A DNA stretch of 34,853 nucleotides from Pseudomonas fluorescens (GCF_000968015.1 NZ_LACH01000034.1:1-34853), one strand, 5' to 3'; numbered from the stretch's first letter, positions 1-10,061 are shown. The notes: a model not told the origin generated them from the sequence alone. Made by a program: numbers and translations.

Positions 1-19
1 CTATCGTCGGAACGCCGCC

Positions 20-41
20 CGGAGCAAGCTCGCTCCCACAT
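20..41. repeat. REP-type palindrome, single half
   Basis: Contains GAGCAAGCTCGCTCCCACA, the core of the REP palindrome that recurs through this window. It lies just past the stop codon of the PhzF-family gene. Only one half is visible here; a partner copy may lie outside the window. Confidence 0.7.
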
Positions 42-52
42 TGGGTGTTCGG

Positions 53-835
53 TCAACCGAGCATTAGCGTTCCGCTTGCAACGAGCGTCGCATTCCCGCC
101 AATTTTCACCCGATCCCCTTCCAGCCGACAGAACAACTCCCCGCCTCGAGCCGAACGCTGACAAGCCGTCAGGCTCGACTTGCCCAAACGTTTCGACCAG
201 TACGGAATCAGGCTGCAATGGGTGGAACCGGTCACCGGGTCTTCGTTGATGCCGATCGCCGGTGCGAAGTAGCGGGAAACAAAATCATGCTGGCTGCCCC
301 TGGCCGTGACAATTGCCCCCGGCCACGGCAGTTTCGCCAGTGCCGCCATGTCCGGCTGACATTCGAGCACCGCCTGCTCGGATTCCAGCACCACGAATAA
401 CTCGTTCGCCCCCAGCACATCAACCGCTTCCACACCCAGCGCACGCTCGACATCCAGGGTCACGCCCACTTCCGACGGCATGAGCGCCGGGAAATCCAGC
501 CACAAGCGCTCACCCTCACGACTCACGCTTAGCGGGCCGGACTTGCAGATAAAGTCCAGCCGCTCGACCGGCTCTTTATAGATTTCAAACAGAACGTAAG
601 CGCTGGCCAGGGTTGCATGACCGCACAACGGCACTTCGGTGGTCGGGGTAAACCAGCGGATGCGCCAGCCCTGCCCTTCGCGCACCACGAAGGCGGTTTC
701 GGCGAGGTTGTGCTCGGCGGCGATCTTCTGCATCAGCTCATCGGCAAGCCAGGCATCGAGGCGATAGACCATCGCCGGGTTGCCACTGAACGGCCGATCA
801 CTGAACGCATCGACCTGATGAAACTCAAGCTGCAT
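53..835 (-). CDS. PhzF family isomerase/epimerase-like protein
   Basis: This 260-residue protein has the length and both-half architecture of the PhzF / diaminopimelate-epimerase-like fold. Visible family marks are the N-terminal FxQVDAFSxxPFxGNPA block (residues 5-21), an acidic catalytic-type Glu at 46 in HNLAETAF, the CGHATLAS loop near 71-78, and DPVTGSTHC near 197 in the second half. PhzF in phenazine producers isomerises dihydro-3-hydroxyanthranilate, but no phz genes are present here. This is therefore probably a general-metabolism homologue with unknown substrate. The start is supported by a GGGAGAAGG ribosome site just upstream. The ybaK-like gene lies upstream on the same strand, about 106 bases away, so cotranscription is possible. 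Confidence 0.88.
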   Translation of the reverse strand: MQLEFHQVDAFSDRPFSGNPAMVYRLDAWLADELMQKIAAEHNLAETAFVVREGQGWRIRWFTPTTEVPLCGHATLASAYVLFEIYKEPVERLDFICKSGPLSVSREGERLWLDFPALMPSEVGVTLDVERALGVEAVDVLGANELFVVLESEQAVLECQPDMAALAKLPWPGAIVTARGSQHDFVSRYFAPAIGINEDPVTGSTHCSLIPYWSKRLGKSSLTACQRSARGGELFCRLEGDRVKIGGNATLVASGTLMLG

Positions 836-941
836 AACCTTCTCCCTTTGTCAGGCCACGGAGCATGAAGCTGCCGACAATCCGGCACCAGTAACAGAGC
901 CCGTGAATTTGCACCATACAGCGCCGGGCCGGAAGCCTTCG

Positions 942-1412
942 TCAGGCACGGCCGATATCGGCGAACTTCGCCTGGGTATGTTCGGCCAGCACCGCGGGTG
1001 CCAATTCGACTTCCAGCCCACGTCGCCCCGCGCTGACAAAAATGCTGGCGAAGGGCTGAGCCGAATTATCGATAAAGGTGCGCAAGCGCTTTTTCTGTCC
1101 CAGCGGGCTGATCCCGCCCAACAGGTAACCGGTGGATCGTTGCGCAGCGGCAGGATCGGCCATTTCAACTTTTTTCACGCCCGCAGCATGAGCCAGGCCT
1201 TTCAAGTCCAGACTTCCGACGACCGGCACCACGGCCACCAACAATTCACCTTTCTCGCTCGCCGCCAGCAAGGTCTTGAACACCTGCGCCGGATCCAGCC
1301 CCAGCTTCTCCGCAGCCTCCAGCCCGTAGGACGCTGCCTTCGGATCATGTTCGTAACTGTGCACGCGATGTTCGGCACGAACTTTTTTCAACAAATCCAA
1401 TGCGGGGGTCAT
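942..1412 (-). CDS. ybaK: YbaK-type Cys-tRNA(Pro) deacylase
   Basis: The 156-residue protein matches the YbaK/EbsC family in length and in its blocks: [25 protein letters not shown] with the conserved Lys, and [16 protein letters not shown] in the C-terminal half. The family trans-edits Cys-tRNA(Pro) made by mischarging of prolyl-tRNA synthetase, acting in the cytoplasm as a free-standing deacylase. The ATG is preceded by a GGAG ribosome site about six bases away. It is transcribed away from glpF, and the roughly 370-base gap upstream holds both promoters. Paralogous proline-editing proteins such as ProX share the fold, but the YbaK-type GGISPLGQ block favours this call. Confidence 0.88.
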   Translation of the reverse strand: MTPALDLLKKVRAEHRVHSYEHDPKAASYGLEAAEKLGLDPAQVFKTLLAASEKGELLVAVVPVVGSLDLKGLAHAAGVKKVEMADPAAAQRSTGYLLGGISPLGQKKRLRTFIDNSAQPFASIFVSAGRRGLEVELAPAVLAEHTQAKFADIGRA

Positions 1413-1612
1413 GACAGCTCCAGGCTTGGCGGCAGAAGAAAAATACTGTGCTGGATTCTAGGACATTGATCGACAAATGGCTCTATTGCGGCGCTATTTC
1501 AAAGGCTTGGCGGCGCCTTATGCCGTTCGTCCACCTTCAGCTTGAAGCGTGAACGATGCGGTCATTCATGTGACTAATAGTTCGATTGTGACTGACGGTT
1601 CACTTTCGACCT

Positions 1613-1641
1613 TTGACAGCAGCGTTTCTTGTCTATATTTT
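1613..1641 (+). promoter_or_regulatory. Candidate sigma-70 promoter of glpF
   Basis: TTGACA at 1613-1618 is followed by an AT-rich block. TATATT begins 15 bases downstream and TATTTT 17 bases downstream, so either could be the -10. The glpF start codon lies about 140 bases further on. The rest of the 1413-1782 gap shows no gene. Confidence 0.45.
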
Positions 1642-1672
1642 TTCGAATCTGAATACTGTACGAATGTTCCTA
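1641..1672 (+). promoter_or_regulatory. Possible GlpR operator region before glpF
   Basis: A TTTCGAAT block (1641-1648) and a CGAATGTTC block (1661-1669) lie just downstream of the candidate glpF promoter. ATGTTC is the core of the known E. coli GlpR half-site and recurs before glpD in this window. The match is imperfect, so this is inference. Confidence 0.3.
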
Positions 1673-1782
1673 TCGCAGCACCCAGCAGTAGGCCGAGAGC
1701 AGGATGGGGATCCCGCCTCGGTGAAAATCGCGCTTTATCCCTAAGGAAAAAGCGTCAGACAACAACAAAAACGAGGTTTTCA

Positions 1783-2634
1783 ATGACAACTGCTCTACAA
1801 CAACCGTCGCTCTCAAGCCAATGCATGGCCGAATTCCTGGGCACTGCGCTGCTGATCTTTTTTGGTACAGGTTGTGTTGCCGCGCTCAAGGTCGCGGGTG
1901 CCAGCTTCGGTCTTTGGGAGATCAGCATCATCTGGGGGGTCGGCGTGAGCATGGCGATCTACCTGACCGCCGGCGTTTCCGGGGCTCATCTCAATCCCGC
2001 CGTCAGTATTGCCCTGAGCATTTTTGCTGACTTCGAAAAGCGCAAACTGCCGTTCTATATTCTCGCCCAGATCGCTGGCGCTTTCTGTGGAGCGTTGTTG
2101 GTTTACACGCTGTACAGCAATTTATTCTTCGATTACGAACAAACTCACCATTTGGTTCGTGGTACTCAGGCCAGCCTCGAATTGGCCTCGGTGTTTTCCA
2201 CCTTCCCCAACCCGGCGTTGACCACGGCACAAGCCTTCCTGGTTGAAGTGATCATCACTGCCATCCTGATGGGCGTGATCATGTCCCTGACCGACGACAA
2301 CAATGGCTTGCCAAAGGGGCCGCTCGCTCCGCTGCTGATCGGCCTGCTGATTGCGGTGATTGGCAGTTCGATGGGGCCGCTGACCGGTTTTGCGATGAAC
2401 CCGGCGCGCGACTTCGGTCCTAAACTGATGACTTTCTTCGCTGGCTGGGGTGAAATTTCCTTCACCGGCGGGCGCGATATCCCGTATTTCCTGATTCCGA
2501 TTTTTGCACCGATTGTCGGTGCCTGCCTTGGTGCTGCAGCTTATCGCGGGCTGATTGCCCGTCATCTGCCCAGCGCCCTGACTGCTACACAGGACGCAGC
2601 ACCGGCCATTGACGGCAAACCAAGAACTTCTTGA
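1783..2634 (+). CDS. glpF: Glycerol uptake facilitator (aquaglyceroporin)
   Basis: This 283-residue major intrinsic protein conducts glycerol across the inner membrane. Both pore motifs are present: NPA at residues 71-73 and NPA at 206-208. The second is followed by Arg-Asp (209-210), the Asp being typical of glycerol facilitators rather than strict water channels. Six hydrophobic spans are evident. The open frame extends back to 1549, but that extension crosses the promoter. The ATG at 1783 has GAGG six bases upstream and gives the usual family length. glpK follows after about 75 bases on the same strand, so uptake and phosphorylation are coupled, which traps glycerol as glycerol-3-phosphate. 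Confidence 0.96.
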   Translation: MTTALQQPSLSSQCMAEFLGTALLIFFGTGCVAALKVAGASFGLWEISIIWGVGVSMAIYLTAGVSGAHLNPAVSIALSIFADFEKRKLPFYILAQIAGAFCGALLVYTLYSNLFFDYEQTHHLVRGTQASLELASVFSTFPNPALTTAQAFLVEVIITAILMGVIMSLTDDNNGLPKGPLAPLLIGLLIAVIGSSMGPLTGFAMNPARDFGPKLMTFFAGWGEISFTGGRDIPYFLIPIFAPIVGACLGAAAYRGLIARHLPSALTATQDAAPAIDGKPRTS

Positions 2635-4215
<1,581 letters not shown>

Positions 4216-4300
4216 GCCAAGCTGAGTACTCGTAACTGGTAGGGAGCAGATTCCTGCGGCATCATGGGCAAATTTTGCACGGCAGCCCAAAGGAAGCCCC

Positions 4301-5056
4301 ATGAATCTGCCTCCCCGTCAGCAGCAAATCCTCGAACTGGTCCGCGAACGCGGCTATGTCAGCATCGAGGAAATGGCTACGCTGTTCGTCGTTACACCGC
4401 AAACCATCCGCCGCGATATCAATCAGCTCGCGGAAGCTAATTTGTTGCGTCGCTACCATGGCGGCGCAGCCTACGACTCCAGTGTCGAAAACACCGCCTA
4501 CGCCATGCGTGCCGATCAGATGCGTGATGAAAAACAGCGTATCGGTGAAGCCATTGCGGCTCAAATCCCCGATCACGCCTCGCTGTTCATCAATATCGGT
4601 ACCACCACCGAATCCATCGCCCGGGCGTTGCTCAATCACAATCACCTGAAGATCATCACCAACAACCTGCATGTGGCTTCGATGCTCAGCGCCAAGGACG
4701 ACTTCGATGTTCTGCTGACCGGTGGCAACGTGCGGCGCGACGGTGGCGTGGTCGGTCAGGCCAGTGTCGACTTCATTAACCAGTTCAAGGTTGATTTCGC
4801 CTTGGTCGGCATCAGCGGTATCGATGAAGACGGCAGTCTGCTGGACTTCGACTATCAGGAAGTTCGGGTGTCCCAGGCGATCATCGCCAATGCCCGGCAG
4901 GTCATCCTCGCGGCTGACTCCAGCAAATTCGGGCGCAACGCCATGATTCGTCTGGGGCCGATCAGCTTGATTGATTGCCTGGTGACTGATCAGCAACCTG
5001 TGCCGGCGTTGGCGCAGTTGTTGAGTCAGCACAAGATTCGGCTGGAAGTGGTTTAA
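4301..5056 (+). CDS. glpR: Glycerol-3-phosphate regulon repressor (DeoR family)
   Basis: The 251-residue regulator has a DeoR-type N-terminal helix-turn-helix (about residues 18-56, with [15 protein letters not shown] as recognition region). The C-terminal half is a sugar-phosphate sensor domain ([28 protein letters not shown]). In this family glycerol-3-phosphate releases the repressor from the glp promoters. An AAGGA ribosome site precedes the ATG. It lies 85 bases after glpK and is followed by a REP pair before glpD, which has its own promoter region with ATGTTCG blocks that could be its operators. Confidence 0.95.
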   Translation: MNLPPRQQQILELVRERGYVSIEEMATLFVVTPQTIRRDINQLAEANLLRRYHGGAAYDSSVENTAYAMRADQMRDEKQRIGEAIAAQIPDHASLFINIGTTTESIARALLNHNHLKIITNNLHVASMLSAKDDFDVLLTGGNVRRDGGVVGQASVDFINQFKVDFALVGISGIDEDGSLLDFDYQEVRVSQAIIANARQVILAADSSKFGRNAMIRLGPISLIDCLVTDQQPVPALAQLLSQHKIRLEVV

Positions 5057-5089
5057 CTCCCCTCACATCTTCTTCGACTGTACCGACGC

Positions 5090-5156
5090 CATCGCGAGCA
5101 AGCTCGCTCCCACAGGTTCAGCGCAACCCCTGTGGGAGCGAGCTTGCTCGCGATGG
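5090..5156. repeat. REP inverted pair (REPIN-like)
   Basis: Two copies of the REP palindrome (5090-5116 and 5129-5156) face each other across a short spacer of about 12 bases, in the gap between glpR and glpD. The transcript of this region would fold into a long hairpin and could end or stabilise the glpFKR mRNA. This pair is shorter than the other pairs in the window. Confidence 0.85.
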
Positions 5157-5200
5157 CGAACTCTCATACACCTCCTCTTTTGCGTCCTCGTGCGCATCTA

Positions 5201-5314
5201 AATGTTCGAAAATTTTCCTTTAGCGGCCCTTCGATCAGTATTTTCAATCGAAGTTAACTGGCTGTGGGCGACTTTATGGGCTACCATTTTCGCAAATGAA
5301 CATTAATGTTCGAA
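5201..5314 (+). promoter_or_regulatory. glpD promoter/operator region with ATGTTCG dyads
   Basis: AATGTTCGAA occurs at 5201-5210 and again at 5305-5314. The second copy is part of a 14-base perfect palindrome, GAACATTAATGTTC (5298-5311). Between them, CTTCGAT (5229-5235) and ATCGAAG (5247-5253) form another dyad. These are candidate GlpR operators, since ATGTTCG is the core of the E. coli GlpR half-site. The assignment is inference. Confidence 0.5.
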
Positions 5315-5352
5315 TTCCAATACCGAAAATCATAAAAGCCCGAGGCTAGCCA

Positions 5353-6891
5353 ATGCCCACTTCTACCTTGCCTACGCCCCCTCTCGCTGAGATCTACGAT
5401 ATCGCCGTCATCGGTGGCGGGATCAATGGCGTGGGGATCGCAGCGGATGCCGCCGGTCGCGGTCTTTCGGTGTTTCTTTGTGAAAAAGACGACCTGGCCA
5501 GCCACACCTCGTCAGCCAGTAGCAAGCTGATCCACGGCGGCCTGCGCTACCTTGAACATTACGAATTCCGCCTGGTGCGCGAAGCCCTGGCCGAACGCGA
5601 AGTGCTGCTGGCCAAGGCCCCGCACATCGTCAAGCAGATGCGCTTCGTGCTGCCGCACCGCCCGCACCTGCGTCCAGCGTGGATGATCCGCGCCGGTCTG
5701 TTCCTTTATGACCACCTCGGCAAGCGGGAAAAACTCGAAGGCTCGAAAAGCCTGAAGTTCGGCCCGGACAGCCCGCTGAAAAGCGAAATCACCAAAGGCT
5801 TCGAATACTCCGATTGCTGGGTCGACGATGCTCGTCTGGTGGTACTGAACGCCATGGCAGCCCGCGAAAAAAGCGCCCACGTTCACACCCAGACCCGTTG
5901 CGTCAGCGCCCGTCGCACCAAGGGAATGTGGCACCTGCATCTGGAACGCGCCGATGGCAGTCTGTTCTCGATCCGCGCCAAGGCACTGGTAAACGCCGCT
6001 GGCCCTTGGGTCGCCAAGTTCATTCGTGACGACTTGAAGATGGAATCGCCGTACGGCATCCGCCTGATTCAGGGCAGCCACCTGATCGTTCCGAAACTGT
6101 ACGAAGGCGAACACGCGCATATTCTGCAAAACGAAGATCAACGCATCGTCTTCACCATTCCGTACCTGAACCACTTCACCCTGATCGGCACCACCGACCG
6201 CGAGTACACCGGCGATCCGGCTGCCGTTGCAATCACCGAAGGCGAAACCGATTACTTGTTGAAAGTGGTCAACTCCCATTTCAAGAAACGCATCAGCCGC
6301 GACGATATCCTGCACAGCTATTCCGGTGTTCGCCCACTGTGCAACGACGAATCCGACAACCCGTCGGCCGTTACTCGCGACTACACCCTGGCACTGTCGG
6401 GCACTGGCGAAGAAGCGCCGCTGTTGTCGGTGTTCGGCGGCAAGCTGACCACCTACCGCAAACTGGCCGAGTCGGCACTGGCGCAACTGGCTCCGTACTT
6501 CAAAGACATCAAGCCGAGCTGGACCGCCAGCGCTACCCTGCCGGGCGGCGAAGACATGACCACCCCGCAAGCCTTGTGCGCCTTGATCCGTGACAAGTTC
6601 GACTGGGTGCCGACCGAAATCGCCCGCCGCTGGTCCACCACCTACGGCAGCCGGACCTGGCGCATGCTCGAAGGTGTGCAGAATCTCGGCGATATGGGCG
6701 AACACATCGGCGGCGGACTCTACACCCGCGAAGTCGATTACCTGTGCAGCGAAGAGTGGGCGACCACCGCGCACGACATTCTGTGGCGCCGCAGCAAGCT
6801 GGGGCTGTTCACCACCCCGCAGGAACAGGAAAAGCTCAAGGATTACCTGAACAAGGTCGAACAGAACCGCAGCAAGATCGAAGCGGCCTGA
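5353..6891 (+). CDS. glpD: Aerobic glycerol-3-phosphate dehydrogenase
   Basis: The 512-residue FAD enzyme oxidises sn-glycerol-3-phosphate to dihydroxyacetone phosphate at the inner face of the cytoplasmic membrane and passes electrons to quinone. The N-terminal dinucleotide fold reads AVIGGGINGVGIAADAAGRG (about residues 16-35). The family block TSSASSKLIHGGLRYLEHYE follows. Later blocks include NAAGPWV and SVFGGKLTTYRKLAE. GAGG precedes the ATG. It is the last glp gene here and is followed directly by a strong terminator. Its own upstream dyads suggest separate GlpR control from glpFKR. Confidence 0.97.
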   Translation: MPTSTLPTPPLAEIYDIAVIGGGINGVGIAADAAGRGLSVFLCEKDDLASHTSSASSKLIHGGLRYLEHYEFRLVREALAEREVLLAKAPHIVKQMRFVLPHRPHLRPAWMIRAGLFLYDHLGKREKLEGSKSLKFGPDSPLKSEITKGFEYSDCWVDDARLVVLNAMAAREKSAHVHTQTRCVSARRTKGMWHLHLERADGSLFSIRAKALVNAAGPWVAKFIRDDLKMESPYGIRLIQGSHLIVPKLYEGEHAHILQNEDQRIVFTIPYLNHFTLIGTTDREYTGDPAAVAITEGETDYLLKVVNSHFKKRISRDDILHSYSGVRPLCNDESDNPSAVTRDYTLALSGTGEEAPLLSVFGGKLTTYRKLAESALAQLAPYFKDIKPSWTASATLPGGEDMTTPQALCALIRDKFDWVPTEIARRWSTTYGSRTWRMLEGVQNLGDMGEHIGGGLYTREVDYLCSEEWATTAHDILWRRSKLGLFTTPQEQEKLKDYLNKVEQNRSKIEAA

Positions 6892-6911
6892 TCGAAAATC
6901 CGGTTAAACGA

Positions 6912-6945
6912 AAGCCCCTGAATCGTGAGATTCAGGGGCTTTTTG
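6912..6945. terminator. Rho-independent terminator after glpD
   Basis: A 12-base-pair perfect stem (6912-6923 with 6930-6941, arm AAGCCCCTGAAT) has a 6-base loop and is followed by TTTTGTTT. It lies between the convergent glpD and LysR genes and has an A-run on its other side, so it may work in both directions. Confidence 0.92.
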
Positions 6946-6958
6946 TTTAAAGAGAAGG

Positions 6959-7837
6959 TCAGGCAAACCGCTCCAGCATGAAATTGACGAAACTGCTCAG
7001 CGTGGAGGAGCGGTATCGGTCAGGCAGATAAACCAGGTGCATGGCGCGGCTGGTCAACTCATAGTCGGCGAACAGCTGCACCAGCCGCCCTTCCCTGACA
7101 TCAGCTTCGAGCAGTACGGCAGGCTGCATGACAATCCCGACCCCATGCAGTGCGGCAATCCGCAGGGCCTGACCGTTGTTGATCTGCAAATGCCCGTCGA
7201 CTGCCACCCGGACAGTCCTCTCGCGACTTTTCAGACGCCAATCAGTCAACGCCGACTGGCTGAAGGACAGACATTCATGCTGCCCAAGTTCTTCCGGCTC
7301 CTGTGGCGTCCCGCGACGCAGCAGGTAGTCGGGCGATGCACAAATCATCATTCGGTAAGGCGCCAGAGGCCGCGCGATCAGGCCCGAATCGGGCAATGTG
7401 CCGATGCGTATTGCCGCCTCAAAGCCCTCCTCCACTAGATCGACGACGCGATCAGCCAGGGTGAGCTGAACCCGCACCTCGGGATAAAGGGCCAGGTATT
7501 CAGACAATGCCGGCACCAGCGCCTGGGTCCCGAACGAAACGGGGGCACTGATGCGCAATTTCCCGGCCGGCACCAGCAACTGATCCTGAGCGAGGACATC
7601 GCTTTCGGCGATCAACCTCAGTATCTGCTGACACTTCGGGAAGTATTCCTCGCCGAATCCGGTCAGGTGCACGCTACGGGTGGTCCGGTTGATCAACCGC
7701 GCGCCCAGGCGTTTTTCCAGGGCCCTCAAGTGGTTGCCCACCATGGTCGCGGAGATGTTGCAGACTTTTGCCGCCGCAATCAGGCTGCCTTTTTCGACGA
7801 TGGCGACGAAGGCTTGCATGCTTTCCAGCGTATCCAT
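6959..7837 (-). CDS. LysR family transcriptional regulator
   Basis: The 292-residue protein has an N-terminal LysR winged helix (MDTLESMQAFVAIVEKGS then AAAKVCNISATMVGNHLRALEKRLG) and a C-terminal periplasmic-binding-like effector domain. The LNRTTRSVHLTGFGEEYF-like segment (here INRTTRSVHLT) resembles the large Pseudomonas LysR subgroup that often controls adjacent oxidoreductases. It is divergent from the oxidoreductase gene at 7932 with a 94-base shared gap, so it probably regulates that gene, the SDR after it, and itself. The effector is unknown. Confidence 0.88.
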   Translation of the reverse strand: MDTLESMQAFVAIVEKGSLIAAAKVCNISATMVGNHLRALEKRLGARLINRTTRSVHLTGFGEEYFPKCQQILRLIAESDVLAQDQLLVPAGKLRISAPVSFGTQALVPALSEYLALYPEVRVQLTLADRVVDLVEEGFEAAIRIGTLPDSGLIARPLAPYRMMICASPDYLLRRGTPQEPEELGQHECLSFSQSALTDWRLKSRERTVRVAVDGHLQINNGQALRIAALHGVGIVMQPAVLLEADVREGRLVQLFADYELTSRAMHLVYLPDRYRSSTLSSFVNFMLERFA

Positions 7838-7860
7838 TGCACAGTCCTGGTTGTTACCGC

Positions 7861-7902
7861 ATAAATTTTTGGCCAGTTTATCTCTATTTATTTCTGAATA
7901 GA
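7861..7902. promoter_or_regulatory. Candidate LysR operator between divergent genes
   Basis: Two AT-rich dyads lie in the gap: ATAAA-N11-TTTAT (7861-7881) and TCTATT-N8-AATAGA (7883-7902). LysR regulators usually bind interrupted dyads of this kind in a divergent promoter. Which dyad is used cannot be told from sequence. Confidence 0.35.
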
Positions 7903-7931
7903 CTCAAAACCTTCGACACAGGAGGTCAACC

Positions 7932-8936
7932 ATGAAAGCCATCGAACTGTTTGCACCCACGCTTGAGTCTTTTCGCGCCACCGTTCTGCCCGATCCGGTC
8001 CCAGGTCCGGGTGAGGTGTTGGTGAGGTTGCGCGCAGCCACCTTGAACTACGTCGATGTAGCGATCGCCACAGGGCAGTTTCAAGGCCCTGCGTTTCCAA
8101 TGATCCCGGTCGCTGATGGTGCCGGCGAAGTCGTCCAGTCAGGCCCTGACACGCCAGGCTTTGCGCCGGGCGAGCGGGTCATTCCGCACTTTATGCCGCG
8201 CTGGCAAGCGGGCCCGATCAGCGCCGCCAACGTAGCCGGCATGCGCGGGGTGAACCTCCCGGGCTCGCTGGCCGAGTACGTCGTGGTCCCCGCCAGCAGT
8301 CTGGTGCGCCTACCGGAACACTTGAGTTTTGCCCAGGGCGCGGCCCTGCCGATTGCCGCCACCACGGCATGGAACGCACAGCGCGCCGCGCAGATTCGTC
8401 CCGGTTCTACCGTGGTGATACTGGGAACCGGCGGGGTGAGTATTTTTGCCTTGCAGTTTGCCAAGGCCGCGGGAGCGACGGTGATCCTGACGTCTTCCGA
8501 CGACGAGAAACTGGAGCGGGCACGTCAGCTGGGCGCGGACTACCTGATCAATTACCGGGCTTTCCCCGAGTGGGACCAACAGGTGTTGGAACTCACCGAT
8601 GGCCGCGGCGCAGACCTGGTGGTCGATACCGTCGGAGAGGCAACCATCGGCCGCGCACTGGATGCCGCTGCTTACGGGGGAACGGTGTTCACTGTCGGCT
8701 TTTTAAGCGGCACGAAGCCCGCACTGGACTTGCTGCCGATCATTATCAAAGCGCTAAAAGTGGTCGGTAACAACACCGGCTCGGTCGCTGACCTGAGCGA
8801 AGCCGTTCGAGCGATCGAGGCTAATCGCCTCCTGCCAGTGATCGATAGCATCCACTCCCTTGACGAGGTCAGCCGGGCCTATGCGCACCTCGCCAGTGGT
8901 GGCCGGCATTTCGGCAAGATTGCGATTACGCACTGA
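7932..8936 (+). CDS. MDR-superfamily quinone-oxidoreductase-like protein (zinc-less)
   Basis: The 334-residue protein is a medium-chain dehydrogenase/reductase. It has the N-terminal GroES-like domain (PGPGEVLVRLRAATLNYVDVAIATG) and a Rossmann domain with VVILGTGGVSIFALQFAKAAGA (near residues 157-178, broken here by the usual GxGxxS/G loop). The cysteine and histidine zinc ligands of alcohol dehydrogenases are not seen, so a NAD(P)H-dependent quinone or enone reductase is more likely than an alcohol dehydrogenase. A near-perfect AGGAGGT ribosome site precedes the ATG. It is followed after about 30 bases by an SDR gene, and the divergent LysR probably controls both. The substrate is unknown. 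Confidence 0.85.
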   Translation: MKAIELFAPTLESFRATVLPDPVPGPGEVLVRLRAATLNYVDVAIATGQFQGPAFPMIPVADGAGEVVQSGPDTPGFAPGERVIPHFMPRWQAGPISAANVAGMRGVNLPGSLAEYVVVPASSLVRLPEHLSFAQGAALPIAATTAWNAQRAAQIRPGSTVVILGTGGVSIFALQFAKAAGATVILTSSDDEKLERARQLGADYLINYRAFPEWDQQVLELTDGRGADLVVDTVGEATIGRALDAAAYGGTVFTVGFLSGTKPALDLLPIIIKALKVVGNNTGSVADLSEAVRAIEANRLLPVIDSIHSLDEVSRAYAHLASGGRHFGKIAITH

Positions 8937-8968
8937 AACCTTTTTAGATGTTCGCCGAGAGAGCCAAT

Positions 8969-9799
8969 ATGACGACTACCCACGCGTCCAATAACACTGA
9001 ACAGCGTTTTATCGACCGCACCGTCCTGATCACCGGCGGCGGAACCGGCATGGGCAAGGCCGCCGCCCTGCGCCTCGGGCTTGAGGGAGCCAATGTGGTG
9101 ATCGCCGGGCGCCGCAGCGCCGAACTGGAGGCCGTTGCCCGGCAGATCAGCGAAGGCGGAGGCAGGGCATTGGCAGTGGTCACCGACGTGTCCGACCCCG
9201 AGCAGGTCGAAGCACTGATCGACACAACGCTGCAGACATTCGGTGGCCTGCACATGGCCTGGAACAACGCCGGTGTACTGGGGCCGTTCAAGCCGCTCCA
9301 GGACCTGGGTTTCGAGGAATTCGACGCGTTGATCGCCACCAACTTTCGCGGCGTGTTCGCCTGCCTGAAGTATGAAATCGCAGCAATGCTCAAACACAAG
9401 ATTGCCGGATCGATCGTCAATACGTCGTCCTGGACCGCGCATGGCTCGATGCCGGGACTGGCTGCCTACGCCGCCGGCAAAGCCGCGCTGGATGCAATGA
9501 TGCGCACGGTCGCGCAGGAAGTGGGGCCGCAACAGATCCGGGTCAATAACGTATGCCCGGGCCTGATCGCAACGCCGATGGCCAGTGATGTCCTGGCCAA
9601 CGAACGGTTGGCGTTACCGTTCATCAAGCACACGCCCCTGCAGCGCGTAGGCCAACCCGAAGACGTAGCCGATGTCGTGACCTGGCTATTGAGCGAGGAT
9701 GCACGATTTGTGACGGGGCAAAGTCTGTTAGTCGACGGTGGATTCACCCTCGGAGGGCTACGTCCCTGGTTCAATCAGTTTGTCGTCGAGCACGGCTGA
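8969..9799 (+). CDS. Short-chain dehydrogenase/reductase (SDR)
   Basis: The 276-residue classical SDR has the cofactor loop TGGGTGMG, the NNAG motif, a catalytic Ser in VNTSS, and the YxxxK pair in YAAGK. The C-terminal CPGLIATPM and GQSLLVDGGF blocks are also present. It should reduce or oxidise a carbonyl/alcohol with NAD(P)(H), but the substrate is not evident. An in-frame ATG exists at 8948, but the ATG at 8969 has GAGAG at the right distance and is preferred. It lies just after the quinone-oxidoreductase-like gene, and the two probably form one transcription unit. Confidence 0.88.
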   Translation: MTTTHASNNTEQRFIDRTVLITGGGTGMGKAAALRLGLEGANVVIAGRRSAELEAVARQISEGGGRALAVVTDVSDPEQVEALIDTTLQTFGGLHMAWNNAGVLGPFKPLQDLGFEEFDALIATNFRGVFACLKYEIAAMLKHKIAGSIVNTSSWTAHGSMPGLAAYAAGKAALDAMMRTVAQEVGPQQIRVNNVCPGLIATPMASDVLANERLALPFIKHTPLQRVGQPEDVADVVTWLLSEDARFVTGQSLLVDGGFTLGGLRPWFNQFVVEHG

Positions 9800-9809
9800 C
9801 AAGTCAGTA

Positions 9810-9823
9810 TTCGGTTTTCCGAA
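9810..9823. promoter_or_regulatory. AauR-type operator, copy 1
   Basis: TTCGG-TTTT-CCGAA is a perfect dyad. From memory, TTCGGNNNNCCGAA is the reported AauR recognition motif for the acidic amino acid regulon of Pseudomonas. It lies about 110 bases upstream of a sigma-54 promoter, a usual distance for an NtrC-class activator. Confidence 0.8.
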
Positions 9824-9840
9824 CGCGACCTGTCGGTCGA

Positions 9841-9854
9841 TTCGGTTAACCGGA
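9841..9854. promoter_or_regulatory. AauR-type operator, copy 2
   Basis: TTCGG-TTAA-CCGGA differs from the dyad motif by one base. Its centre is 31 bases, about three helical turns, from copy 1, so two AauR dimers could bind the same DNA face. Confidence 0.7.
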
Positions 9855-9930
9855 TTCTCCAGCATCAAAAACCTCGCCATAAATATTTAATCCCCTTATA
9901 AATCAATATGTTGACCTGTTTGGCCTGGCC

Positions 9931-9946
9931 TGGCACGAGTCATGCT
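9931..9946 (+). promoter_or_regulatory. Sigma-54 promoter of aatJQMP
   Basis: TGGCAC-N5-ATGCT matches the -24/-12 consensus TGGCAC-N5-TTGCW except for one base, with the essential GG and GC correctly spaced. It is placed about 115 bases before aatJ, giving a leader of roughly 100 nucleotides. Confidence 0.8.
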
Positions 9947-10061
9947 CTACACTCTTGGACGAATGTCCGCTGAGCCAACCCTTCAGGAGCCGGCAAGCAT
10001 TCAAAGCACAAAAAGGGCCGATGAACTGGCTCCATATAAAAACAATGTCGAGGAAAATTTG

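Noticed and set aside
53..835. PhzF-like gene as evidence for phenazine synthesis
   Set aside because: No other phz gene is in the window and the family is broad.
903..1469. A 188-codon plus-strand frame opposite ybaK
   Set aside because: The minus-strand YbaK reading has clear family motifs; this frame has none.
1575..1612. Vfr/CRP-like site before glpF (TGTGA ... TTCAC)
   Set aside because: The spacing between half-sites is wrong for the CRP/Vfr consensus.
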